A DNA stretch of 64,000 bases from Pseudomonas synxantha BG33R (GTDB taxonomy: Bacteria > Pseudomonadota > Gammaproteobacteria > Pseudomonadales > Pseudomonadaceae), in NCBI RefSeq assembly GCF_000263715.2, contig NZ_CM001514.1, positions 4,715,674-4,779,673 of the forward strand, in the 5' to 3' direction. A model generated the notes under the pieces. It had not been told where the DNA came from. It made no database searches and worked only from the letters and a program-made list of their open reading frames with translations. A program made the translations under genes and the position numbers. How positions within the stretch are numbered: the first letter of the stretch is position 1; each line of letters begins with the position of its first letter. This document shows positions 30,155 to 43,544 of this stretch, piece by piece.

Positions 30155-30562
30155 TTATTCTCCACGCAGGGCTGACATCAGCCCTTTGAATTTGCTGTTG
30201 AGCAGGGTAAAGCTGGCCTGGAAGTTCACCGAGTTCTCGGCGTAGTTCGATTGCTCCAACTGTGCGTCGACGGTGTTCTGGTCGATCGACGGCTGCATCG
30301 GCGTGCGATACAGCAACGACTCGTCACCCTTGCTCAGGCCTTGCGCTTCGATATGACGGCTGTTGGTCATGTTCAAGGCGAAGGTGCCGTTCTTGGTCTT
30401 GTCTTGCTGTGCGGCGAGCACGGCAGAGAAGTCCAGGTCCCGAGCCTTGTAGTTCGGGGTATCGGCGTTGGCAATGTTATTGGCCAGGACTTCGGCACGC
30501 TGGGCGCGAAAGCCCAGGGCTTGTTCATGGATACCGAGCGCTTTATCGAAGCTGATGCTCAT
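30155..30562 (-). CDS. flgB: Flagellar proximal rod protein FlgB
   Basis: First gene of flgBCDE; 135 residues starting MSISFDKALGIHEQALGFRAQRAEVLANNIANADTPNYKARD. The start was chosen by family match and its position 35 nt below the expected transcription start of the -24/-12 promoter. An upstream in-frame extension of 43 residues crosses that promoter and is rejected. Confidence 0.95.
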   Translation of the reverse strand: MSISFDKALGIHEQALGFRAQRAEVLANNIANADTPNYKARDLDFSAVLAAQQDKTKNGTFALNMTNSRHIEAQGLSKGDESLLYRTPMQPSIDQNTVDAQLEQSNYAENSVNFQASFTLLNSKFKGLMSALRGE

Positions 30563-30607
30563 GGCGGAAACCTTTAGGCTGACCTGCTGTTCGTTAGCAG
30601 GGTTATA

Positions 30608-30622
30608 GCAAGGTGCGTGCCA
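30608..30622 (-). promoter_or_regulatory. sigma54 promoter of flgBCDE
   Basis: Minus strand TGGCAC-GCACC-TTGC, an exact -24/-12 element. The start site would be near 30597, 35 nt before flgB. FleQ/RpoN control of this operon is established in Pseudomonas. Confidence 0.9.
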
Positions 30623-30764
30623 GTCTTTCAGGAGCCCGTATATCAAGGGTTTCGAGGGTAGGTGCCGGCGACTATGCCAGAAAAGCGGCAACGGGTTTCC
30701 GCGTGGCGCCAGTAAAGCGGCAATGGGGAGTTGCCGCTTTCTTCAACGTTGCCGCAGAAACAAA

Positions 30765-30853
30765 TGTGGGAGGGGGCTTGCTCCCGATAGCGGTGTATCA
30801 GTGATAAAGACATCAACTGAACCACCGCTATCGGGAGCAAGCCCCCTCCCACA
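30765..30853. repeat. REPIN (two inverted REP sequences)
   Basis: TGTGGGAGGGGGCTTGCTCC plus CGATAGCGG appears at the left end and as its near-perfect inverse at the right end, with about 30 nt of spacer. It lies between the flgB and cheR transcription units. REPINs are mobilised by RAYT transposases; no RAYT gene is in the window. Confidence 0.9.
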
Positions 30854-30870
30854 CTTTAACTGCGTGCGAC

Positions 30871-31698
30871 TTACTTGGCCTGGTAGATGATCCCCGGGCT
30901 GCACTGCACCATCTGGTAATGGTCCGGCAGGCCATTCAAGGCTTCGGAAGCACCGAGGAACAGGTAACCGCCGCGCTTGAGCGTGCCGTGGATGCGCAAC
31001 AGGATGTCTTTCTTCACTTCGGCCGAGAAATAGATCAGCACGTTGCGGCAGAACACCATGTCGAACTTGCCCAGGCTGGCGTAGCTGTCGAGCAGGTTGA
31101 ACGAGCGAAACTCCACGCGGTTCTTGATCGGTGCCTTGATCGCCCAGCGCCCGGCGCCTTTGGGGTCGAAGTAACGCTGCAGGCGCTCCTGGGATAAACC
31201 GCGGCCCAGGGCCAGGCTGTCGTACTCACCGGTCTTGCAGTTGGTGAGCATGGTGCCGGACAAGTCGGTAGCGACAATTTGCGCGCCGGCTTTCAACTGG
31301 CCCATGTTGGTTCGCTCGAACTCGTCGATGGACATCGAGATCGAGTAGGGTTCCTGCCCCGACGAACAGGCCGCCGACCAGATGCGCAGGCGCTGGCCCG
31401 GGCTGGCCTTGATGGCTTCCGGCAACACTTTGTTCTTGAGCACTTCAAAGGGGTAGGTATCGCGAAACCACAAGGTTTCGTTAGTGGTCATTGCATCGAC
31501 CACCATTTCCTTGAGCCCGCTGCGCGGCTGCCCCTGGATCCGCTGGACCAACTCACCCAGGGACTTGATGCCCTGCTGTTCCATCAGTTTGTTGAGACGG
31601 CTGGATACCAGGTACTGCTTGTTTTCACCGAGCAATATGCCACAGGCTTTTTCCAGGAAGACCCGGAACTGTTCGAAATCCAAATTACCCGTAGACAA
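30871..31698 (-). CDS. cheR: Chemotaxis protein methyltransferase CheR
   Basis: S-adenosylmethionine-dependent methyltransferase that methylates chemoreceptors. 275 residues with an N-terminal helical domain and the SAM-binding core (LRIWSAACSSGQEPYSISM, FDMVFCRNVLIYF). The frame opens with TTG (TTG TCT ACG GGT AAT) and AGAGG upstream. It is downstream of cheV in the same direction. Confidence 0.94.
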   Translation of the reverse strand: MSTGNLDFEQFRVFLEKACGILLGENKQYLVSSRLNKLMEQQGIKSLGELVQRIQGQPRSGLKEMVVDAMTTNETLWFRDTYPFEVLKNKVLPEAIKASPGQRLRIWSAACSSGQEPYSISMSIDEFERTNMGQLKAGAQIVATDLSGTMLTNCKTGEYDSLALGRGLSQERLQRYFDPKGAGRWAIKAPIKNRVEFRSFNLLDSYASLGKFDMVFCRNVLIYFSAEVKKDILLRIHGTLKRGGYLFLGASEALNGLPDHYQMVQCSPGIIYQAK

Positions 31699-31740
31699 TG
31701 ATACCGCCTCTTAAATCGTGTGATCGCCGGGGGAAATCCC

Positions 31741-32673
31741 CTAGCCGTGATCTGCTGCCTTGATCCGGTCGACTACCCGGGATGCGAGGTCATCAGGACG
31801 GAACTTGGCCAGAAAGTCATCAGCACCAACCTTCTTGACCATTGCCTGATTGAATACCCCCGACAACGAAGTATGCAGGATGATATGCAGTTTTTGCATG
31901 CGTGGATCGTTGCGTATCTCGGCCGTGAGCGTGTAGCCGTCCATTTCCGGCATCTCGATGTCGGAGATCATCATCAGGAATTCTTCTTCGGGCTTCTTGC
32001 CTTCGTCCACCAGTTTGCGCAGGTAATCCAGGGCCTGACGACCATCATTGAGGGCCACCACGTCTACACCAACGGTCTGCAGGCAGCGTGTGACCTGCTT
32101 GCGCGCCACTGAGGAGTCGTCCACAGTCAATACGCGCAGGGACACCGCCTTGTGTGCAGTCTCGGCATCCACCACACCCACAGAGATGGTTTCCGAGGTG
32201 GGTGCCACTTCGGCGAGGATTTTTTCCACGTCGATGATTTCGACCAACTGGTTATCGACCCGTGTCACCGCCGTCAGGTAGTGATCGCGCCCGGTGCCCT
32301 TGGGCGGCGGATGGATCTCTTCCCAGTTCATATTGACGATACGCTCCACCGAGCGCACCAGGAAACCCTGGGTCTTGGTGTTGTACTCGGTGATGATCAC
32401 AAAGGGGTTCTGGCGGTCTTGCAAACCCGCCGAGCCCGTGGCCATCGCCAGGTCAAGAATGGGAATAGTTGCGCCACGGATGTTGGCTACACCACACACC
32501 ACTGGGCTGGACTTGGGCATGATCGTCAGCTTTGGGCATTGCAGCACTTCCCGCACTTTGAATACGTTGATGCCATACAACTGTTTGCCATCCAGGCGAA
32601 AAAGCAACAACTCCAGGCGATTCTGCCCTACCAGCTGTGTGCGCTGGTTTACTGAATCCATTACACCTGCCAT
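31741..32673 (-). CDS. cheV: Chemotaxis coupling protein CheV
   Basis: 310 residues: an N-terminal CheW-like domain (about 15-160) couples receptors to CheA, and a C-terminal receiver (180-305) has phospho-acceptor Asp238 (MMISDIEMPEMDG). The ATG at 32673 has AGGAG at good spacing. It forms an operon with cheR and is divergent from flgA; the shared gap is only 74 bp. A weak sigma28-like element (GCCGTTTA) can be read on the minus strand there, but I do not claim it. Confidence 0.94.
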   Translation of the reverse strand: MAGVMDSVNQRTQLVGQNRLELLLFRLDGKQLYGINVFKVREVLQCPKLTIMPKSSPVVCGVANIRGATIPILDLAMATGSAGLQDRQNPFVIITEYNTKTQGFLVRSVERIVNMNWEEIHPPPKGTGRDHYLTAVTRVDNQLVEIIDVEKILAEVAPTSETISVGVVDAETAHKAVSLRVLTVDDSSVARKQVTRCLQTVGVDVVALNDGRQALDYLRKLVDEGKKPEEEFLMMISDIEMPEMDGYTLTAEIRNDPRMQKLHIILHTSLSGVFNQAMVKKVGADDFLAKFRPDDLASRVVDRIKAADHG

Positions 32674-32720
32674 GCCCTGACTCCTAAATCCTGGGGGTAC
32701 GACGCGCACCCAACACTAAA

Positions 32721-32735
32721 CGGCACGAGCTTTGC
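32721..32735 (+). promoter_or_regulatory. sigma54 promoter of flgA
   Basis: CGGCAC-GAGCT-TTGC has the -24 GG and -12 GC at correct spacing, with one mismatch at the first base. The start site would fall at about 32747, one base before the flgA ATG. Confidence 0.75.
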
Positions 32736-32747
32736 TATTTATTAAAT

Positions 32748-33503
32748 ATGGATATTAAAACGACAGTTTCCCGACGCCCTAGCCACCGCAGGCTGTTCTG
32801 CGCCGTGATGGCGCTGCTTGCCTTGAGCATTGGCGCTACCGCACGCGCCGACAATGTCACCCTGCCTGATCTCCTTATCGGCGTCACCCAAGGTTTTCTT
32901 GAATTCACTGTAGAAGATTATCTGGCGACCACGCAGACGCCGGGACGTTATGAAATTCAGGTCAGCCAGTTGGACCCGCGCTTGCGCATGCCGATGTGCG
33001 ACAAGGAATTGACAGCCACGCTGGAAAGCCCTGCCCAGCCCATCGGACGCGTAACGGTAAAAGTTCGCTGTGAAGGCGCCTCGCCCTGGACGGTATTCGT
33101 GCCGGCTCAGGTCAAGCTGTTCCGCGATGTGGTAGTGGTCGCGCGGCCGTTGAAACGCACCGGCATCATCGGCTACGAGGATGTGGCCCTGCGCGAGCGC
33201 GATATCAGCCTGATCAACCAGGGCTACCTGACCTCAGTGGATCAGGCTATCGGGCAGAGACTCACCCGACCAATGGTCACCGATCAGGTCATCACACTGG
33301 TTCACCTGGAACAGGCTGAAGTGATTCGCAAGGGTGACCAGGTGGTGATTTCGGCCAGCAGTGGCGGGCTGAACGTAAGGATGCCAGGGGAGGCACTGTC
33401 CAATGGCGGCATGAGCGAGCAGATTCGCGTCAAGAATCTCAACTCCAATCGCGTGATCAAGGCGCGGGTCACGGCGCCTGGTCAGGTCGAGGTCGCTTTA
33501 TAG
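32748..33503 (+). CDS. flgA: Flagellar P-ring assembly chaperone FlgA
   Basis: Periplasmic protein needed for P-ring formation. 251 residues: signal peptide ([23 protein letters not shown], cleavage before DN), then SAF-like beta domains ([31 protein letters not shown]). The first ATG has no Shine-Dalgarno sequence and coincides with the predicted transcription start. The alternative Met21 would leave a very short signal peptide, so the first ATG is preferred. It is followed by flgM and flgN. Confidence 0.93.
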   Translation: MDIKTTVSRRPSHRRLFCAVMALLALSIGATARADNVTLPDLLIGVTQGFLEFTVEDYLATTQTPGRYEIQVSQLDPRLRMPMCDKELTATLESPAQPIGRVTVKVRCEGASPWTVFVPAQVKLFRDVVVVARPLKRTGIIGYEDVALRERDISLINQGYLTSVDQAIGQRLTRPMVTDQVITLVHLEQAEVIRKGDQVVISASSGGLNVRMPGEALSNGGMSEQIRVKNLNSNRVIKARVTAPGQVEVAL

Positions 33504-33581
33504 ATCACTGGAATCACAGGCCGGCTTTTCCTACACTGTGTGTTGGATGTCGAGCGGTACAGGTTTATTGTCAATCGAGCC

Positions 33582-33608
33582 TAAAGTTTGCCCGGGTATG
33601 GCCGAAAA
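33582..33608 (+). promoter_or_regulatory. sigma28 (FliA) promoter of flgMN
   Basis: TAAAGTTT (33582-33589), 11 bp, then GCCGAAAA (33601-33608): an excellent FliA promoter. It puts the anti-sigma factor FlgM under the sigma factor it inhibits, the usual feedback loop. Confidence 0.85.
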
Positions 33609-33645
33609 CATGGCAAGCGTCCAAATACCCAGAGGTTTTTTCACC

Positions 33646-33969
33646 ATGGTCATTGATTTCAGTCGTTTGAATAACACCCAGGCTTTGCCGGGCAATACGC
33701 GCACCAACGGTGTCAAGGACAGCGTAGAAGCCAAGTCCCAGCCCTTGCCCGCCAAGGCAGAGCAGGCCAGCGCCAGCCAGAGCGGGGAATCGGTACACCT
33801 GAGCAATGAGGCTCAACAGTTGCAGAAGGTCACTGACTCGCTGCGTGATCAGCCGGTTGTCAATAAAGCTCGCGTGGCTGAGTTGAAACAGGCCATCGCC
33901 GACGGCAGCTATAAAGTCGACAGCAGCCGTGTAGCCAATAAGCTGCTTAACTTCGAAGCCGAGCGCTAG
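33646..33969 (+). CDS. flgM: Anti-sigma28 factor FlgM
   Basis: Binds FliA until it is exported through the completed hook. 107 residues; the ATG at 33646 ([10 protein letters not shown]) follows AGAGG and the FliA promoter. The C-terminal sigma-binding helix region [29 protein letters not shown] is characteristic. A longer in-frame opening starts upstream of the promoter and is rejected. Confidence 0.94.
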   Translation: MVIDFSRLNNTQALPGNTRTNGVKDSVEAKSQPLPAKAEQASASQSGESVHLSNEAQQLQKVTDSLRDQPVVNKARVAELKQAIADGSYKVDSSRVANKLLNFEAER

Positions 33970-34017
33970 GCAAAAGCCTGCGCAGGGCTTTTGGACGCTT
34001 AAAACCCAAGGCCAGCC

Positions 34018-34488
34018 ATGCACCACGACGAACATCTGCTTCAACTGATCATTGATGATCTGGCGCCAACGCACCAGTTGCTTGAGCTGCTCAAGGAAGA
34101 ATCCCTGGCCCTGTACGGCCGGGACATGCCCTTGCTCGAAGAAATCCTGGCGCGCAAGCAGTCGCTGATTGTGTTGCTCGAACAACACGGCAAGAAGCGC
34201 AGCCAGATACTCATCAGCCTGGGCCTGCCTGCCGATCACGAAGGCCTGGCACAACTGGCTAGCCACTCCTCGGTCGGTGATCAATTACTGGCGCAAAGCA
34301 AAGAACTCAATCAATTGCTTGCCCAGTGCCAGGAAGCCAACCTGCTCAACGGCCAATCAATCCAGCTTCAGCAAGCCACGACCGCCAATCAGTTGCGCAT
34401 ACTGCACGGTGGTGAGCCTCCGGCCCTGTACAACGCCCAAGGCTCCACCTCTCGCCTGGTCAAGCCAAGTACCCGCAGCCAAGCCTGA
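34018..34488 (+). CDS. flgN: Flagellar export chaperone FlgN
   Basis: 156-residue mainly helical chaperone for the hook-filament junction proteins FlgK and FlgL. The N-terminus has the FlgN pattern LLQLIIDDLAPTHQLLELLKEES. Position directly after flgM and before the PilZ gene matches other pseudomonads. Confidence 0.9.
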   Translation: MHHDEHLLQLIIDDLAPTHQLLELLKEESLALYGRDMPLLEEILARKQSLIVLLEQHGKKRSQILISLGLPADHEGLAQLASHSSVGDQLLAQSKELNQLLAQCQEANLLNGQSIQLQQATTANQLRILHGGEPPALYNAQGSTSRLVKPSTRSQA

Positions 34489-34584
34489 CACCGGTTTACA
34501 GCGCGACCTATCCAAGGAGCGCTACATACTGGCAAAATGCCGGTTCTTGCGTGTAGTCGTACTTTGTCTGGAGATGGAAGAACC

Positions 34585-35334
34585 GTGTTCAACGCCCCTA
34601 ATGCGGAAGATGCACCGCAGCCACCGAAGGTGCTCACTACGCCTCTGGAAGTCGCCAGCACATTACGGATGCTGCAAGAAAGCCATGATCCGCTGATCAT
34701 CACTTTCCACGAACGCAGCCAGCGCTTTCAGAGCTATTTGGTGGATATTGATCGGGACAGCAAAACGCTGGCCCTGGATGAAATGATCCCCCGAGACGGT
34801 GAGCGCTACCTCGAGAACGGCGAACCCTTTCGTATCGAAGGCTTCCATGAAGGTGTACGGGTTGCCTGGGAAAGCAATGGCACGCTGAACATCAGCGAAA
34901 AAGACGGCCACCGTATCTATAGCGGCAGCATGCCTGACGAGGTGGTTTATCATCAGCGGCGCAATGCATTTCGCGCCGCACTGAAACTTGCGCAATTGGT
35001 GAATATCGAACTGGGCGGCGAGAAGCTCAAGGCACCGATCAGCGGCAAACTTCTGGACATTTCCGCCACTGGCTGCAAATTGCGCTTTGAGGGCGATATC
35101 TCCGAGCGCCTTCAGTTGGGCCAGGTCTATGACCGCTTTATCGCCGCCCTGCCCTTTGGCAGCATGACCACCTCCGTCGAACTGCGCTACCTGCACTTCG
35201 AAGACAAGATCAACACGACCTTTGCTGGCGTGCGTTTTCACAACATGAGTGGTTTGGTGCAGCGCCAGGTGGAGCGTTTTGTCTACCAGCTGCAGCGCGA
35301 GGCTCGGCGCTTCGACAAGGACGATGATCTTTAA
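34585..35334 (+). CDS. ycgR: Flagellar brake protein, YcgR/PilZ family
   Basis: c-di-GMP receptor that slows the flagellar motor. 249 residues from the GTG at 34585, preceded by GGAAG; an ATG 48 bp upstream lacks one. An N-terminal YcgR domain (about 20-110) is followed by PilZ with the RxxxR motif in [11 protein letters not shown] and D-x-S-x-x-G in [12 protein letters not shown]. It ends the flg(M)N unit and is followed by a strong terminator. Confidence 0.92.
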   Translation: MFNAPNAEDAPQPPKVLTTPLEVASTLRMLQESHDPLIITFHERSQRFQSYLVDIDRDSKTLALDEMIPRDGERYLENGEPFRIEGFHEGVRVAWESNGTLNISEKDGHRIYSGSMPDEVVYHQRRNAFRAALKLAQLVNIELGGEKLKAPISGKLLDISATGCKLRFEGDISERLQLGQVYDRFIAALPFGSMTTSVELRYLHFEDKINTTFAGVRFHNMSGLVQRQVERFVYQLQREARRFDKDDDL

Positions 35335-35353
35335 GGTTTAGACGCTGAAATAA

Positions 35354-35388
35354 AAAACGGGCAGTTCCTGATAGGAACTGCCCGTTTT
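35354..35388. terminator. Bidirectional terminator
   Basis: A 16-bp perfect stem AAAACGGGCAGTTCCT / AGGAACTGCCCGTTTT with a 3-nt loop, between the convergent ycgR and MFS genes. Confidence 0.92.
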
Positions 35389-35391
35389 CAT

Positions 35392-36771
35392 TCAGGGGCG
35401 TGCCCTGCTCAAGTCATGGGGATGTTCATCCGGGTCTACCGGCTCCTGCGGCTCTTCATTGGCTGGCTCATCAGTTACCGGGTCTGGCTCGGGTTCCGGG
35501 TCAGGGACAGTGACCTGCATCTGCTCCTGCACCACTTGCTCATCCACCCGTGGGTCGAGCGCTGCTACCAGCGGTGAACTGGACATGCTGTCAGGCATCG
35601 CCACGTGATGCAGCGGGGCGTCGTCGACCTGGTGCAGGTTGGTCACTGCTTTGGGACGGATGCGCCATACCAGGATCAACGCACACAAACTGAAAAACGC
35701 GTAGAGCATCTGGCTGCCGAACAACTTCATCACGACACCCGCCAACAGTGGGCCGATACTGGCGCCTATGCCGTAGGTCACCAACAACATGGCCGTCAGC
35801 GAAACCCGACGATCACCTTCTACATGATCGTTGGAAAAAGCCACTGCCAATGGGTAAAGGCAGAACTGCACCAGCGAACAGAAGAAGCCTGCCACAAACA
35901 GCACTTCCAGCGGTACTTGAGTCATGATCGCCAGCGGCAACGCTGTTACGGCCAGGCACAACGCAAAGCAGCGAATCAACAGCGCGCGGTCATAGCGGTC
36001 CGATAGCCATCCCAGCGGCCACTGAACGACCAAGCCGGCAAAAATGCAGCTACCCATGAACAAGCCGACTTGCTCAGTCGTCAGCCCCTGCTGAGACGCG
36101 TAGAGCGGCGCCAAACCGTAGAACGACCCAACGATCAAGCCCGCGCCCAGCACCGTACTGAGAGACTGTGGCACACGCTTTATAAAAAAACGGGGCTCCA
36201 TCGGGGCCGGGTGCAGGGGCGCGGGGTGAATGCGTCGGGTCATGGCCACAGGCACCAGGCACAACGCAAAACACAACGCGACCAACATCAGCAGTTCAAG
36301 CCCAAGGTGAGGATGCATGACCAGGATCAACTGCCCCAGTACCAACCCGAGGTAGGACGCGATCATGTAGCCGCTGAACACTACGCCACGCTGCTTGGCA
36401 TCCGCCTGTTCATTGAGCCAGCTTTCGATAACCATGTACTGGCACATCATCCCCAGGCCGACGATTATCCGCAGCACGATCCAGGCAGGTAGCCAATCAA
36501 TCAAGCCATGACCCAGCACTGCCGCGCCGACGATTCCGGCGCAAGTCGCGTAGGCACGAATATGTCCAACGCGGGCTATCAGGCGATGCCCGATCTTGCC
36601 GCCCAGTACCAAGCCAAAATAGTTGGCGGCCATCAGCGCACCGACCCACAAACTGTCGACATTGTCTGCCGCCAGGCGCAAGGCCAGGTAAGTACTGAGC
36701 AGGCCGGAGCCAATCAGCATCATCAAAGAGGCGAAATAAAGGGCTCGAAAAGATTTCCAGATCTGGCGCAT
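35392..36771 (-). CDS. MFS transporter, YcaD-like
   Basis: 459 residues with about 12 membrane segments (first FRALYFASLMMLIGSGLLST) and the cytoplasmic loop GGKIGHRLIARVGHIR between segments 2 and 3. A WPLGWLSDRYDRALLIR loop repeats the motif in the second half. The last ~80 residues are a soluble acidic Pro/Glu-rich tail (PDPEPEPDPVTDEPANEEPQ). The ATG at 36771 was chosen because membrane segment 1 begins soon after; the upstream in-frame extension is unsupported. Substrate unknown. Confidence 0.88.
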   Translation of the reverse strand: MRQIWKSFRALYFASLMMLIGSGLLSTYLALRLAADNVDSLWVGALMAANYFGLVLGGKIGHRLIARVGHIRAYATCAGIVGAAVLGHGLIDWLPAWIVLRIIVGLGMMCQYMVIESWLNEQADAKQRGVVFSGYMIASYLGLVLGQLILVMHPHLGLELLMLVALCFALCLVPVAMTRRIHPAPLHPAPMEPRFFIKRVPQSLSTVLGAGLIVGSFYGLAPLYASQQGLTTEQVGLFMGSCIFAGLVVQWPLGWLSDRYDRALLIRCFALCLAVTALPLAIMTQVPLEVLFVAGFFCSLVQFCLYPLAVAFSNDHVEGDRRVSLTAMLLVTYGIGASIGPLLAGVVMKLFGSQMLYAFFSLCALILVWRIRPKAVTNLHQVDDAPLHHVAMPDSMSSSPLVAALDPRVDEQVVQEQMQVTVPDPEPEPDPVTDEPANEEPQEPVDPDEHPHDLSRARP

Positions 36772-37046
36772 CGGCGTTCCGAGCGGCTCCTTGCGGTAAG
36801 GGATTGGGCTATCGGCATGATAGTCCGGGTGGTCGGGTCCGGACAGGCGGTGCGGCCTGTTTCCGGGGATTATTTTGCATAAGAGCTCAGACGTTGCACC
36901 TGTGTCTGTAGGTACACAACGGTAGAGATAAATACATGACGCCCCTGCTGTGAACCCTGAAGCGCTGCAAGGTTCGACTGATCTTTGAGGCTTTGCAAAA
37001 AGCTGTGGGTATTGAATAGCTCGGTACTTTTCGACCGCCCAAAACA

Positions 37047-37078
37047 AAACCCCTGTTTGCGTTAGCAAACAGGGGTTT
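37047..37078 (-). terminator. rRNA operon terminator
   Basis: Stem AAACCCCTGTTTGC / GCAAACAGGGGTTT with a GTTA loop lies just after 5S rRNA on the minus strand and continues into TGTTTTGGG. Confidence 0.88.
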
Positions 37079-37089
37079 CGGAATTTAAT

Positions 37090-37206
37090 CTTGACGATGA
37101 CCTACTCTCACATGGGGAAACCCCACACTACCATCGGCGATGCATCGTTTCACTGCTGAGTTCGGGATGGGATCAGGTGGTTCCAATGCTCTATGGTCGT
37201 CAAGAA
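37090..37206 (-). rRNA. rrf: 5S ribosomal RNA
   Basis: About 117 nt beginning near TTGACGACCATAGAGC and containing CCTGATCCCATCCCGAAC, ending GAGAGTAGGTCATCGTCAAG on the minus strand. Ends are estimated from the pairing of the terminal stem, within a few bases. Confidence 0.95.
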
Positions 37207-37363
37207 ATTCGGGTACTGAGTCGCGACCAGTTGGTCTCGCTTCAGCAAATTGGGTATGTGACAGCTTTCGGTGTTTTGTGAGCGTCGAACTTTCGGTTCA
37301 TCTTCGTCTTCACACACCGCAATCTGATGCTCTTTCGAGAAACAAATTGCTTGGGTGTTATAT

Positions 37364-40252
<2,889 letters not shown>

Positions 40253-40402
40253 ATATAACCCCAAGCAATCTGGTTATACTGTGAAGACAACATTCGCCGA
40301 AAATTCGAATTTCTCAATTAAGAGAACTCACAAATTTTACCTTAGCCTGATCCGTTACCAGTGAAAGTAACGTTCAGTCTATCTTTCTATCACATACCCA
40401 AA

Positions 40403-40414
40403 TTTTTAAAGAAC
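40403..40414 (-). promoter_or_regulatory. boxA in the 16S-23S spacer
   Basis: GTTCTTTAAAAA on the minus strand, about 150 nt before 23S rRNA, matches the rrn antitermination boxA. Confidence 0.65.
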
Positions 40415-40489
40415 GATCTAATCAAAGACTAGAAATCAATATTCACTTCAGAATATTCATTTCTAAACTCTAACAGCAGAAGCAGTTAA

Positions 40490-40565
40490 TGGTGGAGCCA
40501 AACGGGATCGAACCGTTGACCTCCTGCGTGCAAGGCAGGCGCTCTCCCAGCTGAGCTATGGCCCC
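40490..40565 (-). tRNA. tRNA-Ala (TGC)
   Basis: 76 nt including encoded CCA; GGGGCCATAGCTCAGCTGGG start, anticodon TGC in CCTTGCACG, T-loop GGTTCGATCC. In the rRNA spacer. Confidence 0.97.
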
Positions 40566-40575
40566 ATAACAAAAT

Positions 40576-40652
<77 letters not shown>

Positions 40653-40775
40653 AATTTCGAGCGCGTAACTGATTAGCTAAGAGCTATCAGCTTGGAGCTT
40701 AAAGCTGCTTCTATCGTCTTCTTCAATGAATCAAGCAATTCGTGTGGGAACTTATGGAGCAGCTGATGTCGTCGA

Positions 40776-42312
<1,537 letters not shown>

Positions 42313-42462
42313 AAACATCTTTGGGTTTTTAAGAAACCCTAAACTTGGCTCAGCAATCGTTGGTTACATCTTTGATTTCTCGCGGAGTAACTTGTGATGC
42401 TGATAATCTTGTTGACTATCAGTCTGACTCCACAAGCACCCACACGAATTGCTTGATTCAGT

Positions 42463-42473
42463 TGTTAAAGAGC
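42463..42473 (-). promoter_or_regulatory. rrn leader boxA
   Basis: GCTCTTTAACA on the minus strand, between promoter P2 and 16S rRNA, matches the Nus-dependent antitermination boxA. Confidence 0.75.
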
Positions 42474-42509
42474 GGTTGGTTAAGATCTTTCGTCTCAACC
42501 GAGGCGCGC

Positions 42510-42537
42510 ATTCTACAGCAGCCTCATTTGCTGTCAA
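42510..42537 (-). promoter_or_regulatory. rRNA promoter P2
   Basis: TTGACA (42537-42532), 16 bp, TAGAAT (42515-42510), followed by a GC-rich discriminator GCGCGCC. Such discriminators make promoters sensitive to ppGpp and growth rate. Confidence 0.85.
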
Positions 42538-42619
42538 GTGATTATTTTCAGAAGCTTTCGAAGATTTCTTCAACAACTTCAACCACTTGCGCTTAAGATC
42601 TCTCCGAAGCGGGAGGCGA

Positions 42620-42647
42620 ATTCTACAGGGATTTGCATGTGCGTCAA
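42620..42647 (-). promoter_or_regulatory. rRNA promoter P1
   Basis: TTGACG (42647-42642), 16 bp, TAGAAT (42625-42620), about 110 bp upstream of P2 with the same -10 and spacer. The 258 bp further upstream, to tRNA-Arg(CCT), show no gene. Confidence 0.82.
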
Positions 42648-42905
42648 CCCCTTAAATCAAAAAACTCAAAACGCCCATTTGGCCTGCCGTGCACCAGGCC
42701 TGGAGCCCTCTGTGAATCTCTGCATATAAAGAAGGGAGCCAGCGCATTGCCCGCACTGGATCCTCCTGACGCAAAAAACAACCTGCAACAAATGCCAGGC
42801 TATCAACAGATAGCTGGATTCAGATCGAAGGAAATGCAGCAGAGAGAAAGGCGGATGGCTTGTAGATAGCAGTAAACGCCATGGCAGGCGTTCAGCCTAT
42901 AAAGA

Positions 42906-42982
42906 TGGTGTCCCAGGGCCGGTTCGAACGGCCAACCTTCCCCTTAGGAGGGGGATGCTCTATCCAATTGAGCTACTGGGAC
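42906..42982 (-). tRNA. tRNA-Arg (CCT)
   Basis: 77 nt with CCA. Acceptor GTCCCAG/CTGGGAC, anticodon stem TCCCC/GGGGA, loop CTCCTAA giving anticodon CCT. It stands alone. Confidence 0.95.
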
Positions 42983-43240
42983 AAATGACAAGCGCGTCAC
43001 GGATAAGACCAGCGACAGACGGCGTGCATCTTAACGGCCGAGGTAGGTTTTGTCATGTCGTCCTTAGGCATTTTGCTTGTAGGGCGATCCCTGCACATAC
43101 CTTTATAGCTTCACCCAGCAAACACGGGCACTTGCAGGGATCGTGCAAATTGCACTACCTCAAAATGCCATCATTGCAAACTGCAACCCAAAGCCCCCTC
43201 GCAGGCAAATCAACTAATTGATTTTAAAGGTAAAATAGTT

Positions 43241-43255
43241 TGGCACGGCATCTGC
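43241..43255 (+). promoter_or_regulatory. sigma54-like promoter of the tiny membrane-protein genes
   Basis: TGGCAC-GGCAT-CTGC keeps GG and GC at the right spacing, with one mismatch (CTGC for TTGC). Transcription would start near 43267, about 40 nt before the first small gene. The rest of the 320-bp gap after tRNA-Arg shows nothing else. Confidence 0.6.
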
Positions 43256-43305
43256 AATGCTCTTTGCATAAACCAAGCGAACCAAGCACCACGGAGAACA
43301 TGACC

Positions 43306-43533
43306 ATGAATAGCGTACTACTATTAGCTCTCAATGCCGTGGCCCTGGCCGTACTGGTGATATTTCATTTCCAGCCAGTAAATACTCAAGATGCCGCACT
43401 GATCAGCCAAGCAGTTCCCCATCATCTGCAACAACGGCCCCAACTGGCGGTAGTCACTGCTACTCAGCAGTCGCCCGTGCTCCTGACCCAAGAAATACAA
43501 GCTGCACCTACATCCGAGCACTGGGTTTTCTGA
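43306..43533 (+). CDS. Small single-pass membrane protein, unknown
   Basis: 75 residues: MNSVLLLALNAVALAVLVIFHF is one membrane segment at the N-terminus, followed by a polar Gln/Ala-rich tail ending SEHWVF. The second ATG was chosen because GGAG lies 9 nt upstream of it and only 3 nt from the first. It is the first of two small genes 11 bp apart behind a sigma54-like promoter. I do not recognise it. Confidence 0.65.
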   Translation: MNSVLLLALNAVALAVLVIFHFQPVNTQDAALISQAVPHHLQQRPQLAVVTATQQSPVLLTQEIQAAPTSEHWVF

Positions 43534-43544
43534 GATAACTATCA

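Noticed and set aside
32690-32745. sigma28 promoter for cheV on the minus strand
   Set aside because: GCCGTTTA is present but no TAAA at the right distance; too weak to list.
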